A stretch of DNA of 64,000 nt from Agrobacterium albertimagni AOL15. Lineage in GTDB: Bacteria > Pseudomonadota > Alphaproteobacteria > Rhizobiales > Rhizobiaceae. Shown here one piece after another: positions 9,159 through 17,552 of this stretch (its first letter is position 1; every line of letters begins with the position of its first letter). The position numbers and the translations under genes are program-made. Where the stretch lies: assembly GCF_000300855.1 (NCBI RefSeq), contig NZ_ALJF01000010.1, positions 1 through 64,000 on the forward strand. The letters run 5' to 3'. The notes beneath the pieces were generated by a model. It ran no database searches. It was not told where the DNA came from and saw only the letters and a program-made list of their open reading frames with translations.

Positions 9159-9691
9159 ACCTTTTCGATCGTATTCGCCCTTCCGCCAAGTCGCTGCGCA
9201 ATGTGGCTCTCGTCGTCACCGTCGCGACCCTGCCGGCCTTTGCCCAGAACGCGGTCGGTCAGCAACAACCGCCCGAAAGCGCGACTGAGGCTGAAATCCG
9301 CCAGTTCTGCACCGGCATCGCGGATGCAGCACGCGACCAGCGTTACCTTCTGCAGAAGCAGGAACTCGACAAGCTGCAGGCCGATGTGGACAGCCGTATC
9401 GCCATCCTCGAACAGCGCCGTGAGGAATACGAGGACTGGCTGACCCGCCGCAACGAATTCATGAAGCAGGCCGAAGGGCAGCTCGTCGAAATCTACCGGA
9501 AAATGGCGCCGGATGCGGCAGCACCTCAACTTGAGGAGACCAACGTGATGCTGGCGGCCGCCATCATCATGAAACTGCCGCCGCGCCAGTCGAGCCTGAT
9601 CCTGACCGAGATGAGCCCGGGCAAGGCTGCCCAGGTCGCTTCGATCATGTCGAGCGCCGGCGACCCCAATACATCGAAGGACCCATCATGA
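9155..9691 (+). CDS. motE: Periplasmic motility chaperone MotE
   Basis: In Sinorhizobium, MotE is a periplasmic chaperone that folds and stabilises MotC. The 178-residue protein has a signal peptide (about 1-31), a cysteine shortly after it (FCTGIAD), and a charged coiled coil at about 55-110 (LQKQELDKLQADVDSRIAIL). It ends with an MgtE-N-like helical domain (MAPDAAAPQLEE, MSPGKAAQVASIM). Gene position between flgI and flgH also fits MotE. Its presumed client MotC is encoded at 18874. The name rests on recognised features and on synteny. Confidence 0.85.
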   Translation: MNLFDRIRPSAKSLRNVALVVTVATLPAFAQNAVGQQQPPESATEAEIRQFCTGIADAARDQRYLLQKQELDKLQADVDSRIAILEQRREEYEDWLTRRNEFMKQAEGQLVEIYRKMAPDAAAPQLEETNVMLAAAIIMKLPPRQSSLILTEMSPGKAAQVASIMSSAGDPNTSKDPS

Positions 9692-10407
9692 TGAAGCGTT
9701 TCCCGGCACTGCTGGCCGTTCTTCTCCTCGCCGGCTGCCAGAGCCAGACCGTCAAGGAGATCGGCAACGCACCGTCGATGAGCCCGATCGGGTCCGGACT
9801 GCGTTACAGCCAGACCCCGCAGATGGCCATGTATCCGAAACAGCAGGCGCAGACGGCCAGCGGCTATTCCCTGTGGAGCGACAGCCAGTCCGCCCTGTTC
9901 AAGGATGCGCGCGCGCTGAATGTCGGCGACATCCTGACCGTCAATATCGAGATCAATGATCGGGCCTCGTTCGACAACAAGACCGACCGCAGCCGCACCA
10001 ATGGGACCGGTCTGAGCTGGGGTGCGAACGTCTCCAACTTCCTAGGCTTCTCGACCGATACGGGAACGTCCGGCGATCTCTCGACCGATTCCAACACGAG
10101 CTCCAAGGGATCGGGCAAGACTGAGCGTTCGGAGCGCTTGAACCTTCTGGTCGCAGCCGTCGTCACGGGTGTGCTTGAAAACGGCAACCTGCTGATCAGC
10201 GGTTCCCAGGAAGTGCGTGTGAACCACGAGCTTCGCATCCTGAACGTCGCCGGTATCGTCAGGCCTCAGGATGTCAATGCAGACAACCAGATCTCCTATG
10301 ACCGGATCGCCGAAGCCCGCATCTCCTATGGTGGTCGCGGCCGTTTGACCGAGGTCCAGCAGCCGCCGATCGGCCAGCAGGTCGTCGACATCTACTCGCC
10401 GTTCTGA
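9688..10407 (+). CDS. flgH: Flagellar L-ring lipoprotein FlgH
   Basis: FlgH is the outer-membrane lipoprotein that forms the L ring around the distal rod. The 239-residue protein has a lipoprotein signal with lipobox LAGC (acylated Cys17), the conserved SLWSDSQSALFKDARALNVGD block, and IEINDRASFDNKT. The C-terminal half (GSQEVRVNHELRILNVAGIV) ends VVDIYSPF, as expected. Tandem ATG codons give two equivalent starts (9688, 9691). The motE stop overlaps the start. Confidence 0.96.
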   Translation: MMKRFPALLAVLLLAGCQSQTVKEIGNAPSMSPIGSGLRYSQTPQMAMYPKQQAQTASGYSLWSDSQSALFKDARALNVGDILTVNIEINDRASFDNKTDRSRTNGTGLSWGANVSNFLGFSTDTGTSGDLSTDSNTSSKGSGKTERSERLNLLVAAVVTGVLENGNLLISGSQEVRVNHELRILNVAGIVRPQDVNADNQISYDRIAEARISYGGRGRLTEVQQPPIGQQVVDIYSPF

Positions 10408-10426
10408 CGCGGGGGAGGCAAGGCAC

Positions 10427-10945
10427 ATGGAAGAAGGTCAGGAAGGCGAAGGCAAGAAGAAGTCGGGGCTTATGGCGCTCGTCATCCCGCTGGTGGTCCT
10501 CACCGCCGTCGGTGGCGGTGGCGGCTGGGTGATCGGCAACATGCTCGCACCTCAGGTCAAGCAGGCCGAAGACGCTGCCAAGGCGGCGGAAGCGGCGGCC
10601 GGGGGACATGGTGGTGAGGCCAAGAAGGACGAGGAGGGGCTCCCCAAGATCTCCACCGAGGCCAATGGCGTCGTGGCGCTCGAGCCGATTACGACCAACC
10701 TCGCATACCCCTCAGAAAACTGGATCCGTCTGGAAGTGGCCTTGATGTTCAATGGCCCGCCGGATGTCCAGATCGCCGAGGCAGTGCACCAGGACATCAT
10801 GGCCTATTTGCGCACCGTATCTCTGCAGCAGGTCGAGGGCCCACGCGGCTTTCAATATCTCAAGGATGACCTTCAGGAGCGAGTTGACCTGCGCTCGGAA
10901 GGCCGCGTATCCAAGGTGATGTTCAGAACGCTCGTGATCGAATGA
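10427..10945 (+). CDS. fliL: Flagellar basal body-associated protein FliL
   Basis: FliL is a single-pass inner-membrane protein that surrounds or supports the MotAB stator. The 172-residue protein has a short charged cytoplasmic start, one transmembrane helix at about 14-36 (LMALVIPLVVLTAVGGG), and an Ala/Lys/Glu-rich linker. The periplasmic FliL domain starts at about 75 (LEPITTNLAYPSENWIRLEV) and ends VSKVMFRTLVIE. GGGGGAGG precedes the start and the stop overlaps fliP. A second FliL-like gene lies at 32917. Confidence 0.93.
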   Translation: MEEGQEGEGKKKSGLMALVIPLVVLTAVGGGGGWVIGNMLAPQVKQAEDAAKAAEAAAGGHGGEAKKDEEGLPKISTEANGVVALEPITTNLAYPSENWIRLEVALMFNGPPDVQIAEAVHQDIMAYLRTVSLQQVEGPRGFQYLKDDLQERVDLRSEGRVSKVMFRTLVIE

Positions 10946-11679
10946 TTCGGTTTCTACTCCTCGTCGCCGTCATGATGATGGCGCCGCAACTGGCTGTGGC
11001 CCAGCAGTTGCCCACGGATATCTTCAACACCCCGATCGATGGATCGGTGGCGGCGTGGATCATTCGTACCTTCGGTCTGCTGACGGTGCTGTCGATCGCG
11101 CCCGGCATTCTGATCATGGTCACGAGCTTTCCCCGTTTCCTGATCGCATTTTCCATTCTGCGCTCCGGCATGGGGCTTGCCACCACGCCATCGAACATGA
11201 TCCTGACCAGCATGGCGCTGTTCATGACCTTCTATGTCATGGCGCCGACCATGGACCGCTCCTGGCGCGAAGGCGTGCAGCCGCTCATCAACAATCAGAT
11301 CACCGAGGCAGAAGCGGTCGCCCTCATCGCCGAGCCGTTCCGCGCCTTCATGACGGCGAACACGCGCGACCGGGATCTCGCGCTTTTCGTCGACATCGCC
11401 AACGAGCGCGGCCAGACAACCATCGTCGACGGCCAGGTCGACTACCGTGTCCTCATCCCGGCCTTCATGCTGTCGGAAATCCGGCGCGGCTTCGAGATCG
11501 GCTTTCTGATCATCCTGCCCTTCCTCGTCATCGACATGGTGGTCGCCACCATCACCATGGCCATGGGTATGATGATGTTGCCGCCCACCTCGATCTCCCT
11601 GCCGTTCAAGATCCTTTTCTTCGTCTTGATCGACGGCTGGAACCTGCTCGTCGGCAGCCTCGTCCGATCGTTCGTTTGA
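10942..11679 (+). CDS. fliP: Flagellar type III export gate protein FliP
   Basis: FliP is the main subunit of the FliPQR export gate in the inner membrane. The 245-residue protein starts with a hydrophobic signal-like segment and has the conserved LLTVLSIAPGILIMVTSFPRF helix. RSGMGLATTPSNMILTSMALF and the C-terminal MGMMMLPPTSISLPFKILFF are also present. It ends the large operon; 248 bases follow before flaA. Its partners FliQ and FliR are encoded at 28299 and 30758. Confidence 0.97.
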   Translation: MIRFLLLVAVMMMAPQLAVAQQLPTDIFNTPIDGSVAAWIIRTFGLLTVLSIAPGILIMVTSFPRFLIAFSILRSGMGLATTPSNMILTSMALFMTFYVMAPTMDRSWREGVQPLINNQITEAEAVALIAEPFRAFMTANTRDRDLALFVDIANERGQTTIVDGQVDYRVLIPAFMLSEIRRGFEIGFLIILPFLVIDMVVATITMAMGMMMLPPTSISLPFKILFFVLIDGWNLLVGSLVRSFV

Positions 11680-11843
11680 GTTAACCATCCCTGCTTACGG
11701 TTGATTCACTACGCTCCCTTACGGGCGATTTACCACGTCGTCAGCGCCCCCTGAACTACCTCCAAATGTAAAGAAGTTGGCAAGGATTGGCTGCGAGTTT
11801 GGACCTCGCACGACGGGTCTGGTAGCAACGAAAAATACCAAAA

Positions 11844-11927
11844 GGCATGATGCCGAACGTCCGTGACCGGTAAGTTTTTCAGTCCGGTATGTCCCCTCTT
11901 GTATCTCGTTTTTAAGGGACAAATCCT
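11844..11927 (+). promoter_or_regulatory. flaA leader with two stem-loops over the ribosome binding site
   Basis: The leader starts with GGCATGATGCC (11844-11854). Stem 1 pairs ACCGG (11866-11870) with CCGGT (11884-11888). Stem 2 pairs TGTCCC (11890-11895) with GGGACA (11916-11921), which contains the AAGGGA ribosome binding site 8 bases before the ATG. The same layout precedes the next two flagellin genes. A GTTAACC lies further upstream at 11680-11686. Structure is inferred from pairing alone. Confidence 0.6.
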
Positions 11928-12836
11928 ATGGCCAGCATTCTGACCAACTCCAGCGCGATGTCCGCGCTTTCTACCCTGCGCTCGATCGCTTCCAGCATGG
12001 AATCGACGCAGAACTCCATCTCGACCGGCATGAAGGTCTCCAAGGCCTCTGACAACGCTGCTTACTGGTCGATCTCCACCACCATGAAGTCCGACAACAT
12101 GGCGTTGAGCGCCGTAACGGATGCTCTCGGCGTTGGCGCTGCCAAGGTTGACACCGCTTACGCAGGTATGGAGTCGGCTATTGATGTCGTGAAGGAGATC
12201 AAGGCCAAGTTGGTGGCTGCCCAGGAGCAGGGCGTCGATAAAGAAAAGATCCAGGAAGAGATTACTCAGCTTCAGGAACAGCTTCTTTCGGTAGCCGAGT
12301 CAGCGGCCTTCAATGGTCAGAACTGGCTCGCCAATGAAGATGGCACCGAAGTAAGCGTTATCACGGGCTTCGTACGCGCTTCCGACAACACTGTTTCGGT
12401 CAAGTCCACCACGGTGACCCTTGACGACACCAACATGCTGTTCCAGACCGCTGCGGATGGGACTATCACCGCAACCACCGGCATCCTTGGCACAGCAGGT
12501 ACCGCAAGTACCCAGAGCGTATACGCCTTCACGATCGACAACGACACCGATGCGACTGCGCTTGGCAACCTGCTGACTGACGTCGAAACCGCTCTGACGT
12601 CGATGACCAGCGCTGCGGCAAAGCTCGGCTCGATTTCTTCGCGTATCGAACTGCAGACCGACTTTTCGCAGAAGCTGTCTGACGCCATCGAAAAGGGCGT
12701 TGGTCGTCTCATCGACGCTGACATGAACGAAGAGTCGACTCGCCTCAAGGCCCTGCAGACCCAGCAGCAGCTGGCCATCCAGGCGCTCTCGATCGCCAAC
12801 AGCGACTCGCAGAACATCCTGTCGCTCTTCCGTTAA
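11928..12836 (+). CDS. flaA: Flagellin FlaA
   Basis: This is the main flagellin by position; rhizobial complex filaments need FlaA plus at least one secondary flagellin. The 302-residue protein has the D0/D1 N-terminal domain (MASILTNSSAMSALSTLRSI, SDNAAYWSISTTMKSDN), a short variable centre at about 135-200, and the C-terminal domain ending NSDSQNILSLFR. It is the most divergent of the four flagellins here: it has TQNSISTGMKVSKASDN where the other three have RVSSGxRV. It has its own leader and a terminator at 12967-12996, so it is probably monocistronic and strongly expressed. Confidence 0.93.
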   Translation: MASILTNSSAMSALSTLRSIASSMESTQNSISTGMKVSKASDNAAYWSISTTMKSDNMALSAVTDALGVGAAKVDTAYAGMESAIDVVKEIKAKLVAAQEQGVDKEKIQEEITQLQEQLLSVAESAAFNGQNWLANEDGTEVSVITGFVRASDNTVSVKSTTVTLDDTNMLFQTAADGTITATTGILGTAGTASTQSVYAFTIDNDTDATALGNLLTDVETALTSMTSAAAKLGSISSRIELQTDFSQKLSDAIEKGVGRLIDADMNEESTRLKALQTQQQLAIQALSIANSDSQNILSLFR

Positions 12837-12966
12837 TCGCACGATCAAGTCGGCCCGTGAGGGCCGGCTAGACGATCCCGACGCCATTATGCCTTGGTGG
12901 CTGACCAGAGGCGCGCGAAGGGAAGGCTTAACCCTCCGGAGGCTGAACCGGATCGGAAGCTACACG

Positions 12967-12996
12967 AAGGCCGCGTTCGGAAACGAGCGCGGCCTT
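12967..12996 (+). terminator. Terminator after flaA
   Basis: A perfect 9-bp stem AAGGCCGCG/CGCGGCCTT (12967-12975 with 12988-12996) and a 12-base loop is followed by TGCGTTTT. It lies about 130 bases after the flaA stop. Confidence 0.8.
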
Positions 12997-13162
12997 TGCG
13001 TTTTATTAATCATGATCTGCTACGCGCGCGTACGCGCGAAGGTTGCAAAAAAAATCAAAAATCCGCCGATGCATCGGTTCGTTTAGGCCTTCATTAACCT
13101 TGATGGTTTTATCTAAGCTTATCGAAGCGGCGAGCTAACTTATACATTTCAGCCAGTTAGCA

Positions 13163-13238
13163 GGCATGATGCTGTGCGCCGTTACCGGTGAGACCGGAAT
13201 GTCCCTTCTTAGTCAGCCATTCAAGGGGCAATACTACC
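13163..13238 (+). promoter_or_regulatory. Second flagellin leader with conserved stem-loops
   Basis: GGCATGATGC (13163-13172) is followed by stem 1, CCGG (13185-13188) with CCGG (13194-13197), loop TGAGA. Stem 2 pairs TGTCCC (13200-13205) with GGGGCA (13225-13230), using one G-U pair where flaA has A-U. The AAGGGG ribosome binding site is inside stem 2, 10 bases before the ATG. Confidence 0.58.
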
Positions 13239-14153
13239 ATGACGAGCATTCTTACCAATATCGCCGCAATGTCGGCACTCCAGACGCTGCGCACGATCGG
13301 CAGCAGCATGGAAGACACCCAGGGCCGCGTTTCCTCCGGCCTGCGCGTCGGCGAAGCTTCCGACAACGCTGCTTATTGGTCGATCGCCACCACCATGCGC
13401 TCCGACAACATGGCCCTCTCTGCCGTCTCTGACGCTCTGGGCCTGGGCGCTTCGAAGGTCGATACCGCCTATGCCGGTATGGAGTCCGCCATCGAAGTCG
13501 TGAAGGAAATCAAGGCAAAGCTGGTCACCGCAACCGAAGAAGGCGTTGACAAGAACAAGGTTCAGGAAGAGATCACCCAGCTCCAGGCGCAGCTGATGTC
13601 GATTGCCGAATCCGCGTCCTTCTCGGGCGAAAACTGGATCGCTGGTGACGCCGCAGACGTGACCGTCGTTTCGGGCTTCGTACGCGACGCTAACAATGCC
13701 GTATCCGTCAAAACGACGACATATTCCCTGACGGATACTGCTGACGGTACGCTGCTGTTCGGCGGTGACGGTGCCGGCGGCATCAATCAGGCGACTGGCA
13801 TCCTTGGGACTTCGGGCGGTGCGACCATCGGCGTCTCCGTATACGAACTCAACATCTCCACCTTTGAAGGTGCAGAGATGGCAGAGGCCCTGACCCTGGT
13901 TGATGAAGCCCTGGCCGCAATGACCAGCGCTGGTGCTGAACTCGGTTCGATTTCCATGCGCATCGAACTGCAGGAAGATTTCGCCAACAAGCTGTCTGAC
14001 TCGCTCGACTCCGGTATCGGCCGCCTCGTTGACGCCGACATGAACGAAGAATCGACCCGCCTCAAGGCACTGCAGACTCAGCAGCAGCTGGCAGTCCAGT
14101 CGCTCTCGATCGCCAATTCTTCTTCGGAAGTCATCCTCTCGCTCTTCCGTTAA
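13239..14153 (+). CDS. flaB: Flagellin (second of four, FlaB-like)
   Basis: A secondary filament subunit. The 304-residue protein starts MTSILTNIAAMSALQTLRTI, has the RVSSGLRVGEASDNAAYW motif, a variable centre (about 140-215), and ends NSSSEVILSLFR. The ATG at 13239 gives the flagellin N-terminus exactly; the reading frame is open 17 codons further upstream but that part lies in the leader. It has its own leader and terminator. The flaB name follows order (flaA then flaB in rhizobia); I cannot prove orthology among these paralogues. Confidence 0.92.
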   Translation: MTSILTNIAAMSALQTLRTIGSSMEDTQGRVSSGLRVGEASDNAAYWSIATTMRSDNMALSAVSDALGLGASKVDTAYAGMESAIEVVKEIKAKLVTATEEGVDKNKVQEEITQLQAQLMSIAESASFSGENWIAGDAADVTVVSGFVRDANNAVSVKTTTYSLTDTADGTLLFGGDGAGGINQATGILGTSGGATIGVSVYELNISTFEGAEMAEALTLVDEALAAMTSAGAELGSISMRIELQEDFANKLSDSLDSGIGRLVDADMNEESTRLKALQTQQQLAVQSLSIANSSSEVILSLFR

Positions 14154-14174
14154 GACTGAAGAGATCCAGCATCG

Positions 14175-14199
14175 AAGCCGCCCTCCGGGGCGGCTTTTT
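14175..14199 (+). terminator. Terminator after the second flagellin gene
   Basis: A 9-bp stem AAGCCGCCC/GGGCGGCTT (14175-14183 with 14188-14196), loop TCCG, runs into TTTTT. It lies 21 bases after the stop codon and is a textbook intrinsic terminator. Confidence 0.92.
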
Positions 14200-14303
14200 G
14201 CGTTTTAACGAATTTATCAGATCTCTTTAACCATGCGTTAACCATACAGTCGTTAGATGAGCTCATGTAACGATGAGTTAACCAAGACGAAGAACTGGTT
14301 AAC

Positions 14304-14376
14304 GGCATTAGGCCAGATCATCGTTCCCGGACAAGACCGGGATGTCCCCAAATCTAGCCATTTAAGGGACACGACC
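14304..14376 (+). promoter_or_regulatory. Third flagellin leader with conserved stem-loops
   Basis: GGCATTAGGCC (14304-14314) precedes stem 1, TCCCGG (14325-14330) with CCGGGA (14337-14342), where the fifth pair is C-G and not A-T as in flaA. Stem 2 pairs TGTCCC (14343-14348) with GGGACA (14366-14371) and covers AAGGGA, 7 bases before the GTG start. Four TTAAC motifs lie upstream (14227-14303). Confidence 0.6.
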
Positions 14377-15375
14377 GTGACCAGCATTTTGACGAACAAC
14401 GCAGCGATGGCTGCACTCCAGACTCTCCGCTCGATCGACTCGAAGATGCAGGACACCCAGGCGCGTGTGTCCTCCGGTCTGCGTGTCGGAGGAGCTTCCG
14501 ACAACGCCGCCTATTGGTCGATCGCAACCACGATGCGCTCCGACAACATGGCTCTTTCAGCCGTCCAGGACGCCCTCGGCCTCGGCGCTGCAAAAATCGA
14601 TACCGCCTACGCCGCGATGGAAAGCTCCATCGAGGTGATGAAGGAAATCAAGGCAAAGGTTGTTGCCGCCACTGAACAGGGCGTCGACAAGACCAAGATC
14701 CAGGAAGAGATCGACCAGCTGCAGGAACAGCTTCGTTCGATCTCGGAATCGGCGAGCTTCAGCGGCCAGAACTGGGTCGCAACCGGCAATGACACGGTGA
14801 CTGCCCCCGTCGAAGTGACGGTTGTCTCCGGTTTCATTCGTGACTCAAACGGTAATGTTTCGGTATCAACGACGCTCTATTCTCTCGATGCGACGACGCC
14901 CGATGGCATGACCGTGCTGTACGGCGGCGATGCGAACGGTCTGATCGACTACAACTCCGGCATCATCGGCAGTGTGTCCGACACCTTCGATGCCTTTGTT
15001 GACTGGGACAATGACGGCGCAGTCGGGGCACCAGCCGCCGAAATCGCCGGCGTTTCCATCGATCAGCTGGACATTACCGGCTTGACCACCCCCGGCATGC
15101 AGGAAGCCCTCTCGCTCGTCGAGTACGGCCTTCAGCAGATGACCAGTGCGGCCGCCGCTCTCGGCTCCATCTCGATGCGCATCGGCATGCAGGAAGACTT
15201 CGTTGCGGCCCTGACCGACTCGATCGACAGCGGTATTGGCCGTCTCGTCGATGCCGATATGAACGAAGAATCGACCCGCCTCAAGGCACTGCAGACCCAG
15301 CAGCAGCTGGCCATCCAGTCGCTCTCGATCGCCAACACCTCTTCCGAGAGCATCCTGACACTCTTCCGTCAGTAA
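14377..15375 (+). CDS. Flagellin (third of four)
   Basis: A secondary flagellin of 332 residues that starts with GTG. The N-terminus is (V/M)TSILTNNAAMAALQTLRSI with RVSSGLRVGGASDNAAYW. The centre (about 145-245) is longer than in its neighbours and contains an acidic, calcium-site-like DWDNDGAV stretch. The C-terminus ends NTSSESILTLFRQ. The GTG start is supported by AAGGGA 7 bases upstream and by alignment with the other flagellins; upstream codons in frame belong to the leader. In order this matches flaD of Sinorhizobium or flaC of Agrobacterium, so I leave the symbol open. Confidence 0.92.
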   Translation: MTSILTNNAAMAALQTLRSIDSKMQDTQARVSSGLRVGGASDNAAYWSIATTMRSDNMALSAVQDALGLGAAKIDTAYAAMESSIEVMKEIKAKVVAATEQGVDKTKIQEEIDQLQEQLRSISESASFSGQNWVATGNDTVTAPVEVTVVSGFIRDSNGNVSVSTTLYSLDATTPDGMTVLYGGDANGLIDYNSGIIGSVSDTFDAFVDWDNDGAVGAPAAEIAGVSIDQLDITGLTTPGMQEALSLVEYGLQQMTSAAAALGSISMRIGMQEDFVAALTDSIDSGIGRLVDADMNEESTRLKALQTQQQLAIQSLSIANTSSESILTLFRQ

Positions 15376-15436
15376 GCGGCGCTCTGGCTAGGGGCGACTT
15401 CGTCCCGCCCTGACAGTGTCGGATGTTATCGGTGTG

Positions 15437-15467
15437 AATCCGCGCCTCGCAAGAGGCGCGGATTTTC
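15437..15467 (+). terminator. Terminator after the third flagellin gene
   Basis: A 12-bp perfect stem AATCCGCGCCTC/GAGGCGCGGATT (15437-15448 with 15453-15464) is closed by a GCAA tetraloop and followed by TTC GTTT. It lies about 60 bases after the stop. Confidence 0.9.
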
Positions 15468-15611
15468 GTTTGAGCCTTGCGCGAAACTTTTGGCATTTTC
15501 GTTTGGACGACAAAAGACAAGCCGGTGCCTTGCCATGTCCTTGGTCTGTTTGTTAACTGCCACTATTAACGATTTGTTAACAGTGACGGGGACCGCGCCT
15601 ATGCGCGTTCT

Positions 15612-15680
15612 GCATGATGCCCTCCCGTCTTGCCGGCGAGCCGCCGGATGCGCAGTCCTTTACGCTTAGGGGCACCAAGC
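15612..15680 (+). promoter_or_regulatory. Fourth flagellin leader, weaker form of the conserved element
   Basis: GCATGATGCC (15612-15621) and stem 1, CCGG (15633-15636) with CCGG (15644-15647), are kept. Stem 2 is degraded: only GTCC against GGGC can form near the AGGGG ribosome binding site (15668-15672). The ATG follows after 8 bases. Confidence 0.5.
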
Positions 15681-16640
15681 ATGACCAGTATTATGACCAA
15701 TGCGGCCGCCATGGCGGCGCTGCAGACACTTCGTTCGATCGACAACAATCTCGAGATGACCCAGCGGCGGGTCTCGTCGGGTTACCGGGTCGAAACGGCA
15801 GCCGACAATGCCGGCTATTGGTCCATTGCCACGACGATGCGCTCCGATAATGCTGCGCTCTCGACAGTTTCCGACGCACTCGGCCTCGGTGCGGCAACCG
15901 TTGATACCGCTTACACGGCGCTCGACAATGTCGTTGACGTGATGTCCACGATCAAGGCGAAGCTGGTTGCCGCCCGCGAACCGGGCGTCGACAAGAACAA
16001 GATCAACGAGGAAATGACGCAGCTGAAAAACCAGCTGATTTCCTCGGCCCAGTCCGCATCCTTCTCGGGTGAAAACTGGCTTTACAACACCAATGCGCTG
16101 GAGCTCGGCACCAAGCAGGTTGTTTCCTCCTTCGTCCGCGGAGCAGACGGCAGCGTTCAGGTCACGACCCTCGACTTCGACACCGCTGAATCCGTGCTGA
16201 TCGACACCCAGGATGCGTCTCGCGGCTTTCTCACCAAGTCGATTGATGCCGATGCCCTGCGCAACACCGGCACCGGCACGCGCGAATATTACCTCCTAGA
16301 CATGGGAGGGCCGACGGGCGGCGACGAGATCGCGATAGAGACCGACACTCCCGATGATGTAATCGACGACATGATTGCTGTCGTTGACAACGTCATCCAG
16401 CAGCTGACCGACGCCGCCGCCACCCTCGGCGCGATCACCAGCCGCATCGAGATGCAGGACAACTTCGTCTCGAACCTCATGGACGTGATCGACAAGGGCA
16501 TTGGGCGTCTGGTCGATGCCGACATGAACGAGGAATCGACGCGTCTGAAGGCGCTGCAGACCCAGCAGCAGCTCGGCATCCAGGCACTCTCGATAGCCAA
16601 CAGCAGCGCCGAAAAGCTTCTCACGCTCTTCCAGCGATAA
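15681..16640 (+). CDS. Flagellin (fourth of four)
   Basis: A secondary flagellin of 319 residues. It begins MTSIMTNAAAMAALQTLRSI and has RVSSGYRVETAADNAGYW, so it departs from the usual SDNAAYW. The middle region (about 145-235) is unlike the others, and the C-terminus ends NSSAEKLLTLFQR. The ATG at 15681 gives the canonical N-terminus with AGGGG upstream. No strong terminator follows; only a 6-bp inverted repeat ACGCCG/CGGCGT at 16649-16674 is seen. Symbol left open because paralogue naming differs between genera. Confidence 0.92.
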   Translation: MTSIMTNAAAMAALQTLRSIDNNLEMTQRRVSSGYRVETAADNAGYWSIATTMRSDNAALSTVSDALGLGAATVDTAYTALDNVVDVMSTIKAKLVAAREPGVDKNKINEEMTQLKNQLISSAQSASFSGENWLYNTNALELGTKQVVSSFVRGADGSVQVTTLDFDTAESVLIDTQDASRGFLTKSIDADALRNTGTGTREYYLLDMGGPTGGDEIAIETDTPDDVIDDMIAVVDNVIQQLTDAAATLGAITSRIEMQDNFVSNLMDVIDKGIGRLVDADMNEESTRLKALQTQQQLGIQALSIANSSAEKLLTLFQR

Positions 16641-16904
16641 GCCCTGAAACGCCGGCTGCGCAGGCAGTCGGCGTAACCGTGCCGTTCTGAAGCAGGCCGA
16701 CTGCAAACCTCATTCATCTTCGCGCAAGTTTGAACCCCTAGCTTGAGGAAGCGCACGTGGCACCAGAAGCCAAGCCGTGCCGAATGAGCATAGGTCGATC
16801 CTTGAAGATGAGAGAACGCGTACGGACATGCTGATGTTTGATCTTCTTCTCCTGCAAGTGCACGTCAGCCGTGTCCAAACTGTCGCCGATGGAGGCGATT
16901 GCCC

Positions 16905-17552
16905 ATGAGCATGCCTTTGGCCCGTTATCTCAAGGACTTCTCGACGTCGGTCGCGCCGCCTGCGCCGCCGGCGCCGGCGTTCGACATGCCGTCGGTGGAT
17001 GCCTTCGACATGGACTTTCCAGCGCTTCCCGAACCAGAGACAGTCGACGTCGAGGCCATCAAACGCGAGGCCTATGCCGAGGGCCATGAAGCCGGGGAGA
17101 AGGCCGCTGCGGAACGTTTCGAGGTGGATCGCCAGGCGATGGAGATCGCCCACGCCCAGGCGCTGGCCGAGCGTGACCAGAAACTGCGTGACGAGTTTGC
17201 AGACCTGCTCGCGACGAAGCTGCCGGACGTGATCGAGAGGCTCTCGCTTGCCGTGAGCGAACAAGCGGCGATTGCGCTCGCTCCGGCCATCGGCGAGGCG
17301 CTTGCCGAAAAGGCCGTCAAAGATCTCGCTGACCTTTTGAAGGCAGCCATCACTGCGGGCGAGGCAGGTACGATCGAGGTCAAGGGACCTCGTCTCCTGT
17401 TTGAAAAGCTGCAGTCGGAAATGCCGGAGCAGACAGGCTTCCTGCGCCATGTCGAAGATCCGGACCTCGATCTCTCGGCTGAATTCGGCGATGCCGCGCT
17501 CGTCACCCGCATCTCGGCCTTTACGGCGAGCCTGAAGAAAGTGCTGGCATGA
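16905..17552 (+). CDS. FliH-like flagellar export ATPase regulator (candidate)
   Basis: FliH binds FliI and holds it at the export gate. This protein of about 215 residues has a proline/alanine-rich N-terminus, then a helical stretch with a GHEAG (GxxxG) motif in [20 protein letters not shown] long coiled coil (about 50-110) follows, then a C-terminal domain ([23 protein letters not shown]). This layout resembles FliH/V-ATPase E subunits. GGAGGCG at 16891-16897 supports ATG 16905 over the upstream TTG. The stop overlaps motB (ATGA). No other fliH is in the island, yet fliI is. The assignment is inference from architecture. Confidence 0.6.
   Translation: MSMPLARYLKDFSTSVAPPAPPAPAFDMPSVDAFDMDFPALPEPETVDVEAIKREAYAEGHEAGEKAAAERFEVDRQAMEIAHAQALAERDQKLRDEFADLLATKLPDVIERLSLAVSEQAAIALAPAIGEALAEKAVKDLADLLKAAITAGEAGTIEVKGPRLLFEKLQSEMPEQTGFLRHVEDPDLDLSAEFGDAALVTRISAFTASLKKVLA

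Larger units (their letters stand above)
12837..13238. other. 402-base gene-free gap between flaA and the second flagellin gene
   Basis: It holds the flaA terminator (12967-12996), a CATTAACC motif at 13092-13099, a TATACA -10-like box at 13141-13146, and the next flagellin leader from 13163. Two open frames of about 65 codons cross the terminator hairpin; they have no ribosome binding site and I do not regard them as genes. Confidence 0.7.
15376..15680. other. 305-base gene-free gap between the third and fourth flagellin genes
   Basis: It contains the terminator at 15437-15467, three TTAAC motifs at 15552-15557, 15565-15570 and 15576-15581, and the fourth flagellin leader from 15612. I see no coding sequence. 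Confidence 0.7.

Noticed and set aside
12889-13097. Two open frames of about 65 codons between flaA and the second flagellin gene
   Set aside because: They run through the flaA terminator hairpin, have no ribosome binding site, and the products look random.
16649-16674. Inverted repeat after the fourth flagellin gene as a terminator
   Set aside because: Only 6 bp with no T run; too weak beside the three clear flagellin terminators.
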